From Bacteroidota bacterium (lineage in GTDB: Bacteria > Bacteroidota > Bacteroidia > Bacteroidales > SZUA-534), in assembly GCA_003250355.1 (NCBI GenBank), contig QKGS01000007.1, positions 1 to 64,000 on the forward strand: a stretch of 64,000 bases of DNA, written 5' to 3'. The translations under genes and the position numbers were made by a program. Under the pieces are notes generated by a model, which had not been told where the DNA came from, searched no databases, and saw only the letters and a list, made by a program, of their open reading frames with translations. Positions 36,782 to 46,096 of this stretch are shown here, one piece after another. Positions within the stretch are counted from its first letter, which is position 1, and each line of letters begins with the position of its first letter.

Positions 36782-37306
36782 TTATAATGAGGCTAATGTA
36801 AAATATATAGTGGCTGCAATTGCAATAGTTGCAAATATAAGTGAAGCTTTCTTTAGTTGGCGGGTTCTTCTTTTTAATTGCCATCCTATGTAATTGAATC
36901 GCAGTAGGTTTTGTATGCCAAGATATCCGTGTTCCGATTTTTTTACAAACGATATTACATTGTCATTATCTTCAGTAAATGCATTAAAATCGAGTTTGTT
37001 GTCGCTTTCGTATGCCGAATATATAATTATACTGGTACTTGGGTATTTCTCTTTCAATATTTGAACAATAGTATCTGCATTTGATGTGTTGGTGTTCTTT
37101 TCATTTTGCAAAAAATAATCAAGTATTACTATATTGAAATTTTTACTTGATAAATTTTTGTCAAAATCGGTATATAGTTCATCTTCATTTGTAAATACCT
37201 TAATTGGAGTTCCTTTATTAAGTTCAGAAAGTTTGTCTCTGAGTATCTCAGCCTGTATTTCATCGTCTTCAATAATGTATATTCTTATATCTTTAGCTAT
37301 CAGCAT
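36782..37306 (-). CDS. Receiver-domain protein with C-terminal membrane anchor
   Basis: A 174-residue protein. Residues about 5-130 are a response-regulator receiver: acidic pocket IIEDDEIQ, phospho-acceptor Asp in NIVILDYFLQ, conserved Ser in IIYSAYES and Lys in VISFVKK. There is no DNA-binding or enzyme domain. After a short basic stretch the chain ends in one hydrophobic helix (about 154-172, ASLIFATIAIAATIYFTLA). This would tether the receiver to the inner face of the membrane. No histidine kinase is adjacent. Confidence 0.85.
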   Translation of the reverse strand: MLIAKDIRIYIIEDDEIQAEILRDKLSELNKGTPIKVFTNEDELYTDFDKNLSSKNFNIVILDYFLQNEKNTNTSNADTIVQILKEKYPSTSIIIYSAYESDNKLDFNAFTEDNDNVISFVKKSEHGYLGIQNLLRFNYIGWQLKRRTRQLKKASLIFATIAIAATIYFTLASL

Positions 37307-37415
37307 ATTTTTACAATTATATGTCGTGCAATGTATAAATTATCATACTAAAAACAAAATTGGCAATGTGTTACTATTTGGCAGGTTGAATAATATTTGT
37401 AACGGATTGTATTGT

Positions 37416-38285
37416 CTATTTTTTCTTCTTTTTCTCCTTTGGTCTTTTATAATCGATTGTCTCTTTATAATCCCAAAACTCTCCATTGTATTCAAAAGCA
37501 TCGTACGAAAGGTCGGGTCCGTAGAATTGAAAATTTCCGGCTTGCATTGGCTCTATTGGTGAAAGGTGGTCTAGTACTATCATTTTTAGTTTTTCATCAT
37601 ATCTAAGCATCATATCGGCCATTCTACTATATTCAAATATTATCCGCTTGTATTTTTTTTTGCCTGCTTTAAGCAACGATTTTCCAAACTTTACCTTGCC
37701 ACTTTCGGTAAAATACATTGTTTCTATTACCTTTTTATTCGACATTAGGTTGTTGCCGTGCCAGCCTAATAGTATATAATGCTCACCCGATTCGTTTTTT
37801 TCTTCTATTATATCATAATATATAGCTCCATACCATTTATCATCGCTCAGAACTGCCGATTCTAAGTCTTCTATTTCATTTGTTTTATCATGTAGTTCTA
37901 TAATGCTATTTACATCTTTGTTATTGTAGTGAATAATCCCATAATGTGTATGTGTGCCATTATAGTGTACAATATTCCATGTAAATATTCTTACATTTCC
38001 TTTGGGTGACGATATTTTTGTAATCGGAAACACCGAATCGAAAGGGTATTTTTGTGCATCGGGATGAGATAATGCTTGCTTTAGCAAAAGTGTTATCTGA
38101 ATACTTAACTCTTCCGATTTTTTATCGTTTCTTCTTGAATTGTATAATTGAGTGCCAAGTAACTGAATACTATGCTCTAAAGTTTTTAAACTTTCAGTAT
38201 CCTGCGATCCTGCTATTGCTTCACCTGCATTAATGCATTTAACAGAGGTGATAAATAATATTGCTATAATGAATACTAACTTCAT
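37416..38285 (-). CDS. Conserved exported protein of unknown function
   Basis: A 289-residue protein with a clear signal peptide from the chosen start (MKLVFIIAILFITSVKCINA). The rest is soluble, with segments such as WNIVHYNGTHTHYGIIHYN, DDKWYGAIYYDIIE and YILLGWHGNN. It ends in a Lys-rich tail (KRPKEKKKKK). I recall similar conserved proteins in Bacteroidota but no assigned function. A longer reading from 38348 would overlap the upstream aminotransferase and lose the signal peptide. Confidence 0.75.
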   Translation of the reverse strand: MKLVFIIAILFITSVKCINAGEAIAGSQDTESLKTLEHSIQLLGTQLYNSRRNDKKSEELSIQITLLLKQALSHPDAQKYPFDSVFPITKISSPKGNVRIFTWNIVHYNGTHTHYGIIHYNNKDVNSIIELHDKTNEIEDLESAVLSDDKWYGAIYYDIIEEKNESGEHYILLGWHGNNLMSNKKVIETMYFTESGKVKFGKSLLKAGKKKYKRIIFEYSRMADMMLRYDEKLKMIVLDHLSPIEPMQAGNFQFYGPDLSYDAFEYNGEFWDYKETIDYKRPKEKKKKK

Positions 38286-38328
38286 ATTCCTATAACGAAT
38301 TCCTGTTAGTGTTATTGTTAATAATGGT

Positions 38329-39522
38329 TTAACTGTTTTTTGCTTCATTTAAAGCTTCCAATAGTATTTCAACAATCATATGTATTTCATCGTTGCTTAT
38401 AGTTAATGGGGGAGCTATTCTAAATGAAGTCCTGTTAAAAAGAAACATGTCAAATATAATTCCTTTTTTAACGCAAATATTAAGAAAATTATCAATGTTT
38501 ATTTCAGGCTTTAGCTCTACTGCTAAAAATAAACCTTTGCCTCTTATGTGATCTATGCTGTCATGTTTTAAAAGTGTACGAAATAAATCACCTTTTGCGT
38601 TGGCTTTTTCTACCAAATTTTCGTCATTTAGTACAGAAAGGGCAGCATTGCCAGCAGCACAAGAAACAGGGTGGCCGCCAAAAGTTGTAATATGACACAA
38701 TGCCGGATTATATGTGAGAGTGTTCATTATCTCTTTTGAAGAAACAAAAGCACCAACCGGCATTCCTCCACCCAATCCTTTTGCAAAGCATATAATGTCA
38801 GGTTCTATGTTGTAATGCTCAAATGCAAACAGCTTTCCTGTTCTTCCAAATCCTGTTTGTATTTCATCGAATATTAGTAATGTGCCGGTTTCGTTACACT
38901 TAGTTCGTACAGCTTCAATAAAATCTTGTTCTGCACTAATTATTCCACCTTCGGCTTGTATAACTTCCATTACTACACAAGCTGTTTTGTTAGTAATTCT
39001 ATTAAGCGATTCGGTATTGTTAAAATCCATAAAGCCAACCTCGGGCAATAATGGTTGTATTGCTTTTTTTAGTTCGTCGCCTCCATAAATACTTATGGCT
39101 CCATGGGTACTTCCGTGGTAAGCTTTGTTGAATGCTAGTATCTCTCTTCTTCCGGTTACCCGCTTGGCCAGTTTTAAAGCCCCCTCTATAGCTTCCGAGC
39201 CTGAATTTACAAAGTATACACTTTCAAAGTGTGCAGGTAAACTATCAACTATTGCTTTTGCAAAATTAACTTGAGGATCTTGTACATATTCACCATATAC
39301 CATTAGGTGCATATATTTTTCGACTTGTTCTTTAACTGCATTTACAACTTTTGGGTGACAATGGCCTACATTACTTACCGATACCCCGGATACTAAATCA
39401 ATATATTTTTTTCCGCTTTTATCATATAAGAAAATACCCTTTGCTTTTTCAATTTCTAAAGCTAAAGGGCATGGAGAAGTTTGTCCTACGTGTTGTAGAA
39501 ATAAAGTTTTTTGTGAAATCAT
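38329..39522 (-). CDS. Class III pyridoxal-phosphate aminotransferase
   Basis: A 397-residue enzyme of the acetylornithine/ornithine/4-aminobutyrate aminotransferase group. It has VNSGSEAIEGALKLAKR, LLIFDEIQTGFGRTGKLFA with the PLP-binding Asp, and the PLP Lys in CFAKGLGGGMPVGAF. The amino donor cannot be fixed from sequence. No arginine-biosynthesis genes are nearby, which makes a strict ArgD role less likely. It precedes the exported unknown protein on the same strand and follows the LytTR gene by 9 bases. Confidence 0.88.
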   Translation of the reverse strand: MISQKTLFLQHVGQTSPCPLALEIEKAKGIFLYDKSGKKYIDLVSGVSVSNVGHCHPKVVNAVKEQVEKYMHLMVYGEYVQDPQVNFAKAIVDSLPAHFESVYFVNSGSEAIEGALKLAKRVTGRREILAFNKAYHGSTHGAISIYGGDELKKAIQPLLPEVGFMDFNNTESLNRITNKTACVVMEVIQAEGGIISAEQDFIEAVRTKCNETGTLLIFDEIQTGFGRTGKLFAFEHYNIEPDIICFAKGLGGGMPVGAFVSSKEIMNTLTYNPALCHITTFGGHPVSCAAGNAALSVLNDENLVEKANAKGDLFRTLLKHDSIDHIRGKGLFLAVELKPEINIDNFLNICVKKGIIFDMFLFNRTSFRIAPPLTISNDEIHMIVEILLEALNEAKNS

Positions 39523-39531
39523 GAAATGTTT

Positions 39532-40242
39532 TTATTTCGAAATAAGATTCAGGTCGTTCATCAAGTTATCGCGGTACGATTTGCCTATTGGTATAATTTT
39601 AGAGCCACCCTCCACTTTTATAATAAGGCTGTTGTCTTCTATAACTTCTATTTGGTGTATGTTAACAATATATGACCTGTGAATTCTCTTAAATTTTAAT
39701 GGCGGAAGTTTGTTCTCTATTGCCTTCATTGTAAAGTGAATAGTGAACTTTTCATTGTAAGTACTTATTATTACATAGTTTTCAAGTGCTTCTACCCAAA
39801 GTATTTCATCATATCTGAGTCTTACCAGTGTTGAGTTTTTCTTTTTTATAAATATCTCCTCAGGGTATTTTGCAATGCTCTCTTTATCAATATAGCGCTT
39901 TTGTGCTTTATTTACTGATTTAATAAAACGCGGTAAAGCTATTGGTTTTAATAGATAGTCTACAACGTCGTATTCGTAAGCTTCTAACGCATATTTCTCT
40001 TGACCCGATACTATTATTATACTTGGAGGAGATTCCAGGGTGTTAAGAAATTCAAGACCCGACATTTCAGGCATCTCAACATCTAAAAATATAAGATCAA
40101 TTGGTTCCGGTGATTCAAAAGCCTTTAGCGCTTCTATTGCATTGTCATAAGAGCCAACAAGTTCAAGAGAGTCGGTTTTATTAACAAATCCTTCTATAAC
40201 TTTGCGGCTTAAAATGTCGTCGTCAATTATTATACAATTCAT
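39532..40242 (-). CDS. LytTR-family response regulator
   Basis: A 236-residue regulator with a receiver domain (about 1-120; CIIIDDDILSRK, phospho-Asp in LIFLDVEMPEMSGLEFL) and a C-terminal LytTR DNA-binding domain (about 135-232; ILWVEALENYVIIST, FKRIHRSYIVNI). Partner kinases are usually of the LytS/histidine-kinase 5TM type, but none is next to it. It is divergent from the T9SS subtilase gene at 40381 and could control it. Confidence 0.93.
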   Translation of the reverse strand: MNCIIIDDDILSRKVIEGFVNKTDSLELVGSYDNAIEALKAFESPEPIDLIFLDVEMPEMSGLEFLNTLESPPSIIIVSGQEKYALEAYEYDVVDYLLKPIALPRFIKSVNKAQKRYIDKESIAKYPEEIFIKKKNSTLVRLRYDEILWVEALENYVIISTYNEKFTIHFTMKAIENKLPPLKFKRIHRSYIVNIHQIEVIEDNSLIIKVEGGSKIIPIGKSYRDNLMNDLNLISK

Positions 40243-40380
40243 AATATAGTCTTGATTTTTACAAATATAATCAAATAGAAATAACTATTTATCAACTTTC
40301 TTGTAAAAGATAATTAAAAACATTCAAAAGTCTTGTGTTTTGTTAATAATTATTGATACTTTATTTCAAAAATACCGACT

Positions 40381-43086
40381 ATGAAACGAATGCATTTATT
40401 GTTAATTATAATTACACTTTTTCTTTCATTTTATTCAATTGCTCAAAGTAACGTTATTGAAAATGCCCTTATTTTCAGGGTAAATAACAGTATGGAAAAT
40501 AGCTCAAAATCATTGCAGCCTAAAGATGTAATTAATGATTTTTTAAAAAGTGAATTTAATTTGAGTGCCAATGAAATGTTTAAAAATAAAGGTAAATCGA
40601 AAAGTAATGATGTGAGTGTACTTAGTGATATTTTCATAGTGCAACTCAACTCTACAGATGATTATCATAAATGTTTCACTGAATTAAACAATAAGGCGGA
40701 AGTTTTATATGTTCAACCTTACTATGTTCCCCATTTACTTAATTCACCCAACGACCCTAAAATTAATAGCCAGTATGCATTGTATATTACTAATGCATTG
40801 GAAGCCTTTAATATTTCAACAGGTGATACTAATATGGTTATAGGTATTGTAGATACCGGAGTTGATGCAGATCATGAAGATTTGATGGCAAATATAAAAA
40901 TTAATTATGCCGATCCTGTAAATGGCATTGATGATGATTTAGATGGATATGTCGATAATTTCAGGGGATGGGATATTGCAATGAATGACCCAAATCCGGA
41001 ATGTACAGAAACTCAACCGCATGGAGTGTTGGTTTCGGGTATTGCCGCAGCAGTTACTAATAATGGTGTAGGAATTGCCGGTGCCGGATATAATTGTAAA
41101 TTTTTACCCATAAAAATATCAGATGAATACGATCGTTTAACGGCTGCTTACCAGGGGATAGTATATGCAGCCGATCATGGTTGTAAAATTATTAATTGTT
41201 CGTGGGGTGATACTGTACCAAATCAGGTACTTCAGGATGTAATAGACTATGCAGTAAAAACAAGAGGTTGTGTTGTGGTGGCTTCTGCCGGAAATACAGG
41301 TAAGGATGTTTCGTATTATCCGGCTTCATGCGAAGGGGTTTTTAGTGTGGGGGCAACTAATTGGTCTGATGTAAAATGGGAAAATAGTAATTTCGGCACG
41401 GTACTCGATATTTGTGCGCCCGGAGTTGGTATTCTTACAACTCAGAATAAAGGAGGCTATTCATCGAATTGGGTAAATGGCACAAGCTATTCGGCTCCTA
41501 TGGTTTCCGGCGCTGCGGCATTGCTGTGGTCAAAAAAGCCTGAGTTAACTAACGAACAGGTTTTAGAGCAATTAAGAATATCGGCCGATGTGATAGATAC
41601 TATTTATGAAAACTCATATTATAAATATAAAATGGGGTATGGCAGATTGAATGTAAATAGTGCATTGCAGAATGATACTACCCCTTCTGTAAGAATAGTA
41701 GATACCAATATAAAATCTTCTGCTATTAAACATTTTGCCGGCGGCGATACGCTTAGTATTGTTATTGCATTGAAAAATTATCTTGCTAATGCAAAATCTT
41801 GTTTGGTTGAGCTGAGTACAGATTCTAAATACGTAACAGTAATTGATGATTTTTATAATGCCGGAAATATAAAAACATTTGAAACTAAATTAAACGAAAG
41901 TTATCCTTTTAGAATAGTATTGCATAACGAAATTCCATTTAACCATAAGGTTCAATTATTATTTAAAATGTTAGTTAATGGCAAGGACGATTATCAAATA
42001 TTTGATTTGGAGTTGAATCCTTCATATATTAATGTGAAGGGTGATAAAATCAGTACAACATTCACCAGTAATGGCTTTGTTGGTTACAGTAATCCCGGAA
42101 AAAGAACCGGCAGGGGAGTTGTTTATAATAATATATACAGCTTATTAAACCGGGGAGGAGTTATAATTGGTACCGATAAGTATCATATAGCAAGTGCCAT
42201 TGAAAATTCCGAGTTTTCAGTAGTTGAAATTATTGATACTGTTGTATATGAGGATAGAATAACAGGGAGTACAGTTTTTAAGCCTAATGAAAATAAATGG
42301 AATTCGGGGCTAAGAATTGAACAGGTAAGTGAAGTTTTTACTAATAAAAGTAATGAAGGTATAGTATTGCACAAGTATTCTGTTTTTAATGAAGGGGTAA
42401 GTAATTTGGAAGAAGTTAGGTTTGGTTTATTTGCCGATTGGGATATTTGGGAGAAGTATGCCAATAAGGCTAAATATGATAATGATTTGAAAATGGTGTA
42501 CACATACAGTACGAAACAAATTATAATGTATGCCGGCATAGTATTGCTTTCAGATTATGAAGCCTTGCCGTATTGTTTCGATATGGGAAATAGTGGTAAT
42601 GGAGGTATTGATATATCTTCCGATTTTTCTGATGAAAAGAAAATGCTTGCAATATCCAATTCAAGAGAAAGTACAGTAGCTCCAAGTTTCGATGTTGCTA
42701 CTTTACTATCTGTTGAGCCGTTTAATTTAAAGGTGTCAGAAGCTGTAGAATTGAATTTTGCTTTTATAGTGGCAAATAATCTGCTGGAATTAAAAGAAAA
42801 AGCATTGGAGCTAAAATTAAAGTTTAATGCTATTGGTATAAGAGAAAAAAAGTCAGGAGTATTTATTTATCCCAATCCTGCTTCTGAAACTATCCATATT
42901 GCAGTTGAAAATTATTCAGATCCGGTAACGGCGAAAGTGTTTAATGTTTCAGGGTATAGTGTTGATACATATACGAATATAGGGTCTTTTGAAATAAATG
43001 TCAGAGATTATTTGCCGGGCGTTTATTTTTTGAAAATAGTTCAAAATAATTGTGAATTGAATGAGATTTTTATTGTAAAACCATAA
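40381..43086 (+). CDS. Subtilisin-like serine protease exported by the type IX system
   Basis: A 901-residue protein. A signal peptide (about 1-21) and a propeptide (about 25-120) precede an S8 domain (about 130-430) with the full triad: Asp158 in IVDTGVD, His214 in QPHGVL and Ser369 in GTSYSAPM. A long beta-rich region follows. The last about 75 residues are a type A T9SS sorting domain (IYPNPASETIHI ... LPGVYFLKIV). It is expected on the cell surface or outside. A weak promoter-like pair (TTG 40333, TACTTTAT 40357) lies just upstream. Confidence 0.93.
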   Translation: MKRMHLLLIIITLFLSFYSIAQSNVIENALIFRVNNSMENSSKSLQPKDVINDFLKSEFNLSANEMFKNKGKSKSNDVSVLSDIFIVQLNSTDDYHKCFTELNNKAEVLYVQPYYVPHLLNSPNDPKINSQYALYITNALEAFNISTGDTNMVIGIVDTGVDADHEDLMANIKINYADPVNGIDDDLDGYVDNFRGWDIAMNDPNPECTETQPHGVLVSGIAAAVTNNGVGIAGAGYNCKFLPIKISDEYDRLTAAYQGIVYAADHGCKIINCSWGDTVPNQVLQDVIDYAVKTRGCVVVASAGNTGKDVSYYPASCEGVFSVGATNWSDVKWENSNFGTVLDICAPGVGILTTQNKGGYSSNWVNGTSYSAPMVSGAAALLWSKKPELTNEQVLEQLRISADVIDTIYENSYYKYKMGYGRLNVNSALQNDTTPSVRIVDTNIKSSAIKHFAGGDTLSIVIALKNYLANAKSCLVELSTDSKYVTVIDDFYNAGNIKTFETKLNESYPFRIVLHNEIPFNHKVQLLFKMLVNGKDDYQIFDLELNPSYINVKGDKISTTFTSNGFVGYSNPGKRTGRGVVYNNIYSLLNRGGVIIGTDKYHIASAIENSEFSVVEIIDTVVYEDRITGSTVFKPNENKWNSGLRIEQVSEVFTNKSNEGIVLHKYSVFNEGVSNLEEVRFGLFADWDIWEKYANKAKYDNDLKMVYTYSTKQIIMYAGIVLLSDYEALPYCFDMGNSGNGGIDISSDFSDEKKMLAISNSRESTVAPSFDVATLLSVEPFNLKVSEAVELNFAFIVANNLLELKEKALELKLKFNAIGIREKKSGVFIYPNPASETIHIAVENYSDPVTAKVFNVSGYSVDTYTNIGSFEINVRDYLPGVYFLKIVQNNCELNEIFIVKP

Positions 43087-43418
43087 TGAGTTTTTCAAAG
43101 TATTATGGTTCTTGCAGAATCAAGTCATTTGCTTGCTGACAGCATTTTATGAATTGACAAATGTAGGCATTTGGAGCAAACTAATTGGATTTTTTAATTT
43201 TTTAGAGTATAACAATCTGTTATTCAGGTTGTAATAAAACAAAACAAATAGTTTTGTGGTGACTATAGCTTTTCATCTGGTAGAGGTAAAAAAAAATATT
43301 TCTAATTTTTGTTACCTGTAATTAGAGTTGCGTCTAAATAGCGATATTAAATCATAAAAGCTGCTTTATGCAAATTATATGATTAAATAACAGATAAACA
43401 ATTTTAAAATTTAAACAA
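43087..43418. other. Intergenic region before the lipoprotein gene
   Basis: No gene is supported. One small stem-loop (43212-43232; ACAATCTG with CAGGTTGT) may end the subtilase transcript. The promoter of the next gene must be here, but no good TTTG/TAnnTTTG pair is seen. Confidence 0.5.
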
Positions 43419-44027
43419 ATGAAAAAAGGATTATTAAAAAGTATCGCATTTTTAGGGTTAGCAGTTGTGTTATTATCGAGCTGTGCAAAAGTACCACAGG
43501 CTGAAATTGATGCAGCAAAAGCAGCAATAGCTCAAGCCGATTCTGCAGAGGCTAATGTTTATGTGCACGAAAGTTTTGTAGCATTGCAAGATTCTATGAA
43601 TAGCATTATGGTAAGTGTTGAGGCGCAAAAATCGAAGCTTTTCAAAAAATTCAATGCTGAAAAAGAAAAATTAACTGCTCTAACAGTACTTGCAGGTGAA
43701 GTAAAACAAAACGCAATTATTAAAAAAGAAGAATTGAAAGTTGAAGTTCAAAACACAATTACTGAAGTAAAAGCTTTAATTGAAACTAATAAAGCGTTAA
43801 TTATTGAAGCACCTAAGGGTAAAGAAGGTAAGGCTGCTATTGAGGCTATTAAACTTGAGCTTGATGCTGTTGAAATATCGGTAAATGAGGCAACTCAATT
43901 ATTTGATGCAGGCAATTATATGGCTGCCAATGACAAAGTTAAAGCAGCTAAAGACAAAGCATCGTCAATTAATACTGAACTTACCGATGTAATTGCAAAA
44001 TATAAAGCAAGCAAAGGTAAAAAATAG
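43419..44027 (+). CDS. Alpha-helical lipoprotein (DUF4398-like)
   Basis: A 202-residue lipoprotein. The signal ends in the lipobox LLSSC (Cys22 lipidated). The rest is almost purely helical and rich in Ala, Lys and Glu, with heptad-like patterns. The segment QLFDAGNYMAANDKVKAAKDK near residues 160-182 is typical of DUF4398-type helical proteins. The N-terminal half of the next gene product has the same helical layout, which suggests they interact or share a binding partner in the envelope. It has its own terminator at 44053. Confidence 0.85.
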   Translation: MKKGLLKSIAFLGLAVVLLSSCAKVPQAEIDAAKAAIAQADSAEANVYVHESFVALQDSMNSIMVSVEAQKSKLFKKFNAEKEKLTALTVLAGEVKQNAIIKKEELKVEVQNTITEVKALIETNKALIIEAPKGKEGKAAIEAIKLELDAVEISVNEATQLFDAGNYMAANDKVKAAKDKASSINTELTDVIAKYKASKGKK

Positions 44028-44052
44028 TAACCGGCAATAACATAATTATTTT

Positions 44053-44089
44053 AAGCCCGGTTTCGGTTATATCGGAATCGGGCTTTTAA
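44053..44089 (+). terminator. Terminator after the lipoprotein gene
   Basis: AAGCCCGGTTTCG (44053-44065) pairs with CGGAATCGGGCTT (44073-44085) with two G-T pairs, then TTAATTT. Confidence 0.85.
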
Positions 44090-44168
44090 TTTATAAATGT
44101 CAGCTTAGAATATTAGTATCTTAAATATATTAATCTGATTAGTACTAAAGCGTTAAATATATTTTTAA

Positions 44169-45281
44169 GTGAAGTATAGAGTCATATTTATAGTAATACT
44201 ATTGTTAGTTCTTATATCTGCCGGTATTATTACATATAAAGTTAAGGAAAATAGCCCTCCCGAATCGTTGTTGAAAGAAGCAACCCAATGGTTATCAACA
44301 GCCAAGTGTGCTAAAGCACAGAGTTATGCATTAAAAGAGTTCAATATGGCCTCCAATTATTACGATTCGGCCATGCTGTACTGGAATCAGCAAAACAAAA
44401 AAATAATAGTATCCAGAAACTATGACAATGTGGTATCTAATGGCAAGCAATCAATTGAGTACAGTAAAAAATCTATCAGCAAGACTAATAAGTATATATC
44501 TGATATTAAGGAGGAGATAAATAAAAAATTTAATAAGCTGGATGAGAGCATTTCAGTTTTTGATTCCAAATTTACCAACTACCCCATTAGCAAATCAGAT
44601 AAAGCTAAATATGAGAAGTATAAATTAATATTGTCGGAAAGCAAATTGGCCTTTCGTAATAAGGAGTATAAAGGGTGTATTTCAAAAATTAATTCAATAG
44701 AAACCGATTTGAATGAAATAATTGAATTTTACAATACCGACATTGAAGAATATTTTCAAGATTATCCTAAGTGGAAAAAGGATATTGAACAATCAATATC
44801 AGTATCGAAAAAGAGTAAAACAATAGTTCTGATTATTGATAAGTATGCTAGGGAGCTTACTGTATATAAGCATGGTAATATATATAAGAAATACAATATT
44901 GAGTTGGGGGTAAATTGGGTAGGCGATAAAATGCATCAGGGCGATAATACAACGCCGGAAGGTATTTATAAAATAACAAGCAAAAAAAACAACGGACAGA
45001 CCAAATATTATAAGGCTTTGCTGTTGAATTATCCTAATGAAGAAGATAAAAAACGTTTTGCGGAGAATAAGAAAAAAGGGATAATTGGGCGAAATGCAAA
45101 AATAGGAAACCTGATTGAAATACATGGAAACGGAGGCAAGGGGGTAGACTGGACTCAGGGCTGTGTTGCATTGGCAGATTCTGAAATGGACGATTTATAC
45201 CAAATATGTCAAGTTGGTACAATGGTATCAATTGTTGGTTCAGCAAAGAAACTCAGCGATCTGTCTGAAGTGGCTGATTAA
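44169..45281 (+). CDS. L,D-transpeptidase with helical DUF4398-like N-terminal region
   Basis: A 370-residue protein that starts at GTG. One N-terminal membrane anchor (about 4-22) is followed by about 180 helical residues resembling the neighbouring lipoprotein (LSTAKCAKAQSYALKEFNMA, FRNKEYKGCISKINSIETDL). A YkuD domain follows (about 215-365; VLIIDKYARELTVYKHG, EIHGNGGKGVDWTQGCVAL). His and Cys332 of the active site are present. YkuD enzymes make 3-3 peptidoglycan cross-links or attach proteins to peptidoglycan. It is first in a tight run with the next three genes. Confidence 0.9.
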   Translation: MKYRVIFIVILLLVLISAGIITYKVKENSPPESLLKEATQWLSTAKCAKAQSYALKEFNMASNYYDSAMLYWNQQNKKIIVSRNYDNVVSNGKQSIEYSKKSISKTNKYISDIKEEINKKFNKLDESISVFDSKFTNYPISKSDKAKYEKYKLILSESKLAFRNKEYKGCISKINSIETDLNEIIEFYNTDIEEYFQDYPKWKKDIEQSISVSKKSKTIVLIIDKYARELTVYKHGNIYKKYNIELGVNWVGDKMHQGDNTTPEGIYKITSKKNNGQTKYYKALLLNYPNEEDKKRFAENKKKGIIGRNAKIGNLIEIHGNGGKGVDWTQGCVALADSEMDDLYQICQVGTMVSIVGSAKKLSDLSEVAD

Positions 45282-45363
45282 TAACTATATAATTATTTAA
45301 TTACATACATTGTTTTTGCATTTCTTCTATTGCAAAACAAAAGATAGCTATTATCTAAAAAAA

Positions 45364-46095
45364 ATGAAAAAAGAATATTTAAGATACATTAAGGAATTGT
45401 CCGGAAAAATAGTTTCATTATTTACGGATTGTTCAAAAATGCACCTATTGACAATTGTTAAATTTATTTATCCTATTGTAATAGGCTTGTGTTTAGTGTT
45501 TCTGATTCCATATGCAATGAAAATAATAGTATGGAAAAGCATTGAGTTGAAAAGCGAAATTGCTTTTGATAATGAAGAGGCTGTAAATGCAACAAAGCAA
45601 AAAATTGAGAGTAGAATAGCTGCCATAGATAAAAAGCTAAACTCAAAAAAGCCCAAAGCATTTTATTTGGTAATAAATAGTGCCAGTAATGAATTTAATT
45701 TATATAAAGGCGATAAATTAATAAAGAGTGATAAATGTTCAACCGGTAGTTATGTTTTATTGAAAAACGGCGATAATCAGGAGTGGATGTTTAAAACACC
45801 CAAAGGGGTATTTCAAATAAGAGGTAAAACTACTTCGCCTGTATGGAAAAAACCTGATTGGGCATTTGTTGAAGAGGGTTTGCCTGTTCCTTCTGTAAAC
45901 CACAATTCGAGGTTTGAGTATGGTGTTTTAGGCGATTATGCTCTTAGTTTGGGCGATGGTTATATGATTCACGGAACACTATATCAACGATTTTTAGGTT
46001 TACCTGTAACTCATGGTTGCATAAGGCTTAACGATGAAAATCTTAAGTTGGTATACAATTCTCTTCAAACGGGTTCGAAAGTATTTATATATTAA
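45364..46095 (+). CDS. Second L,D-transpeptidase (YkuD/ErfK type)
   Basis: A 243-residue protein with one membrane anchor (about 34-57) and a periplasmic YkuD domain (about 98-243). FYLVINSASNEFNLYKGD, TPKGVFQIRGKTTSPVW and MIHGTLY ... THGCIRLNDENLK carry the HxGxx-type His and catalytic Cys219. I chose the ATG at 45364, since the longer reading from 45310 only adds unlikely sequence. It ends one base before the ATG of the next gene. Confidence 0.88.
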   Translation: MKKEYLRYIKELSGKIVSLFTDCSKMHLLTIVKFIYPIVIGLCLVFLIPYAMKIIVWKSIELKSEIAFDNEEAVNATKQKIESRIAAIDKKLNSKKPKAFYLVINSASNEFNLYKGDKLIKSDKCSTGSYVLLKNGDNQEWMFKTPKGVFQIRGKTTSPVWKKPDWAFVEEGLPVPSVNHNSRFEYGVLGDYALSLGDGYMIHGTLYQRFLGLPVTHGCIRLNDENLKLVYNSLQTGSKVFIY

Positions 46096-46096
46096 A

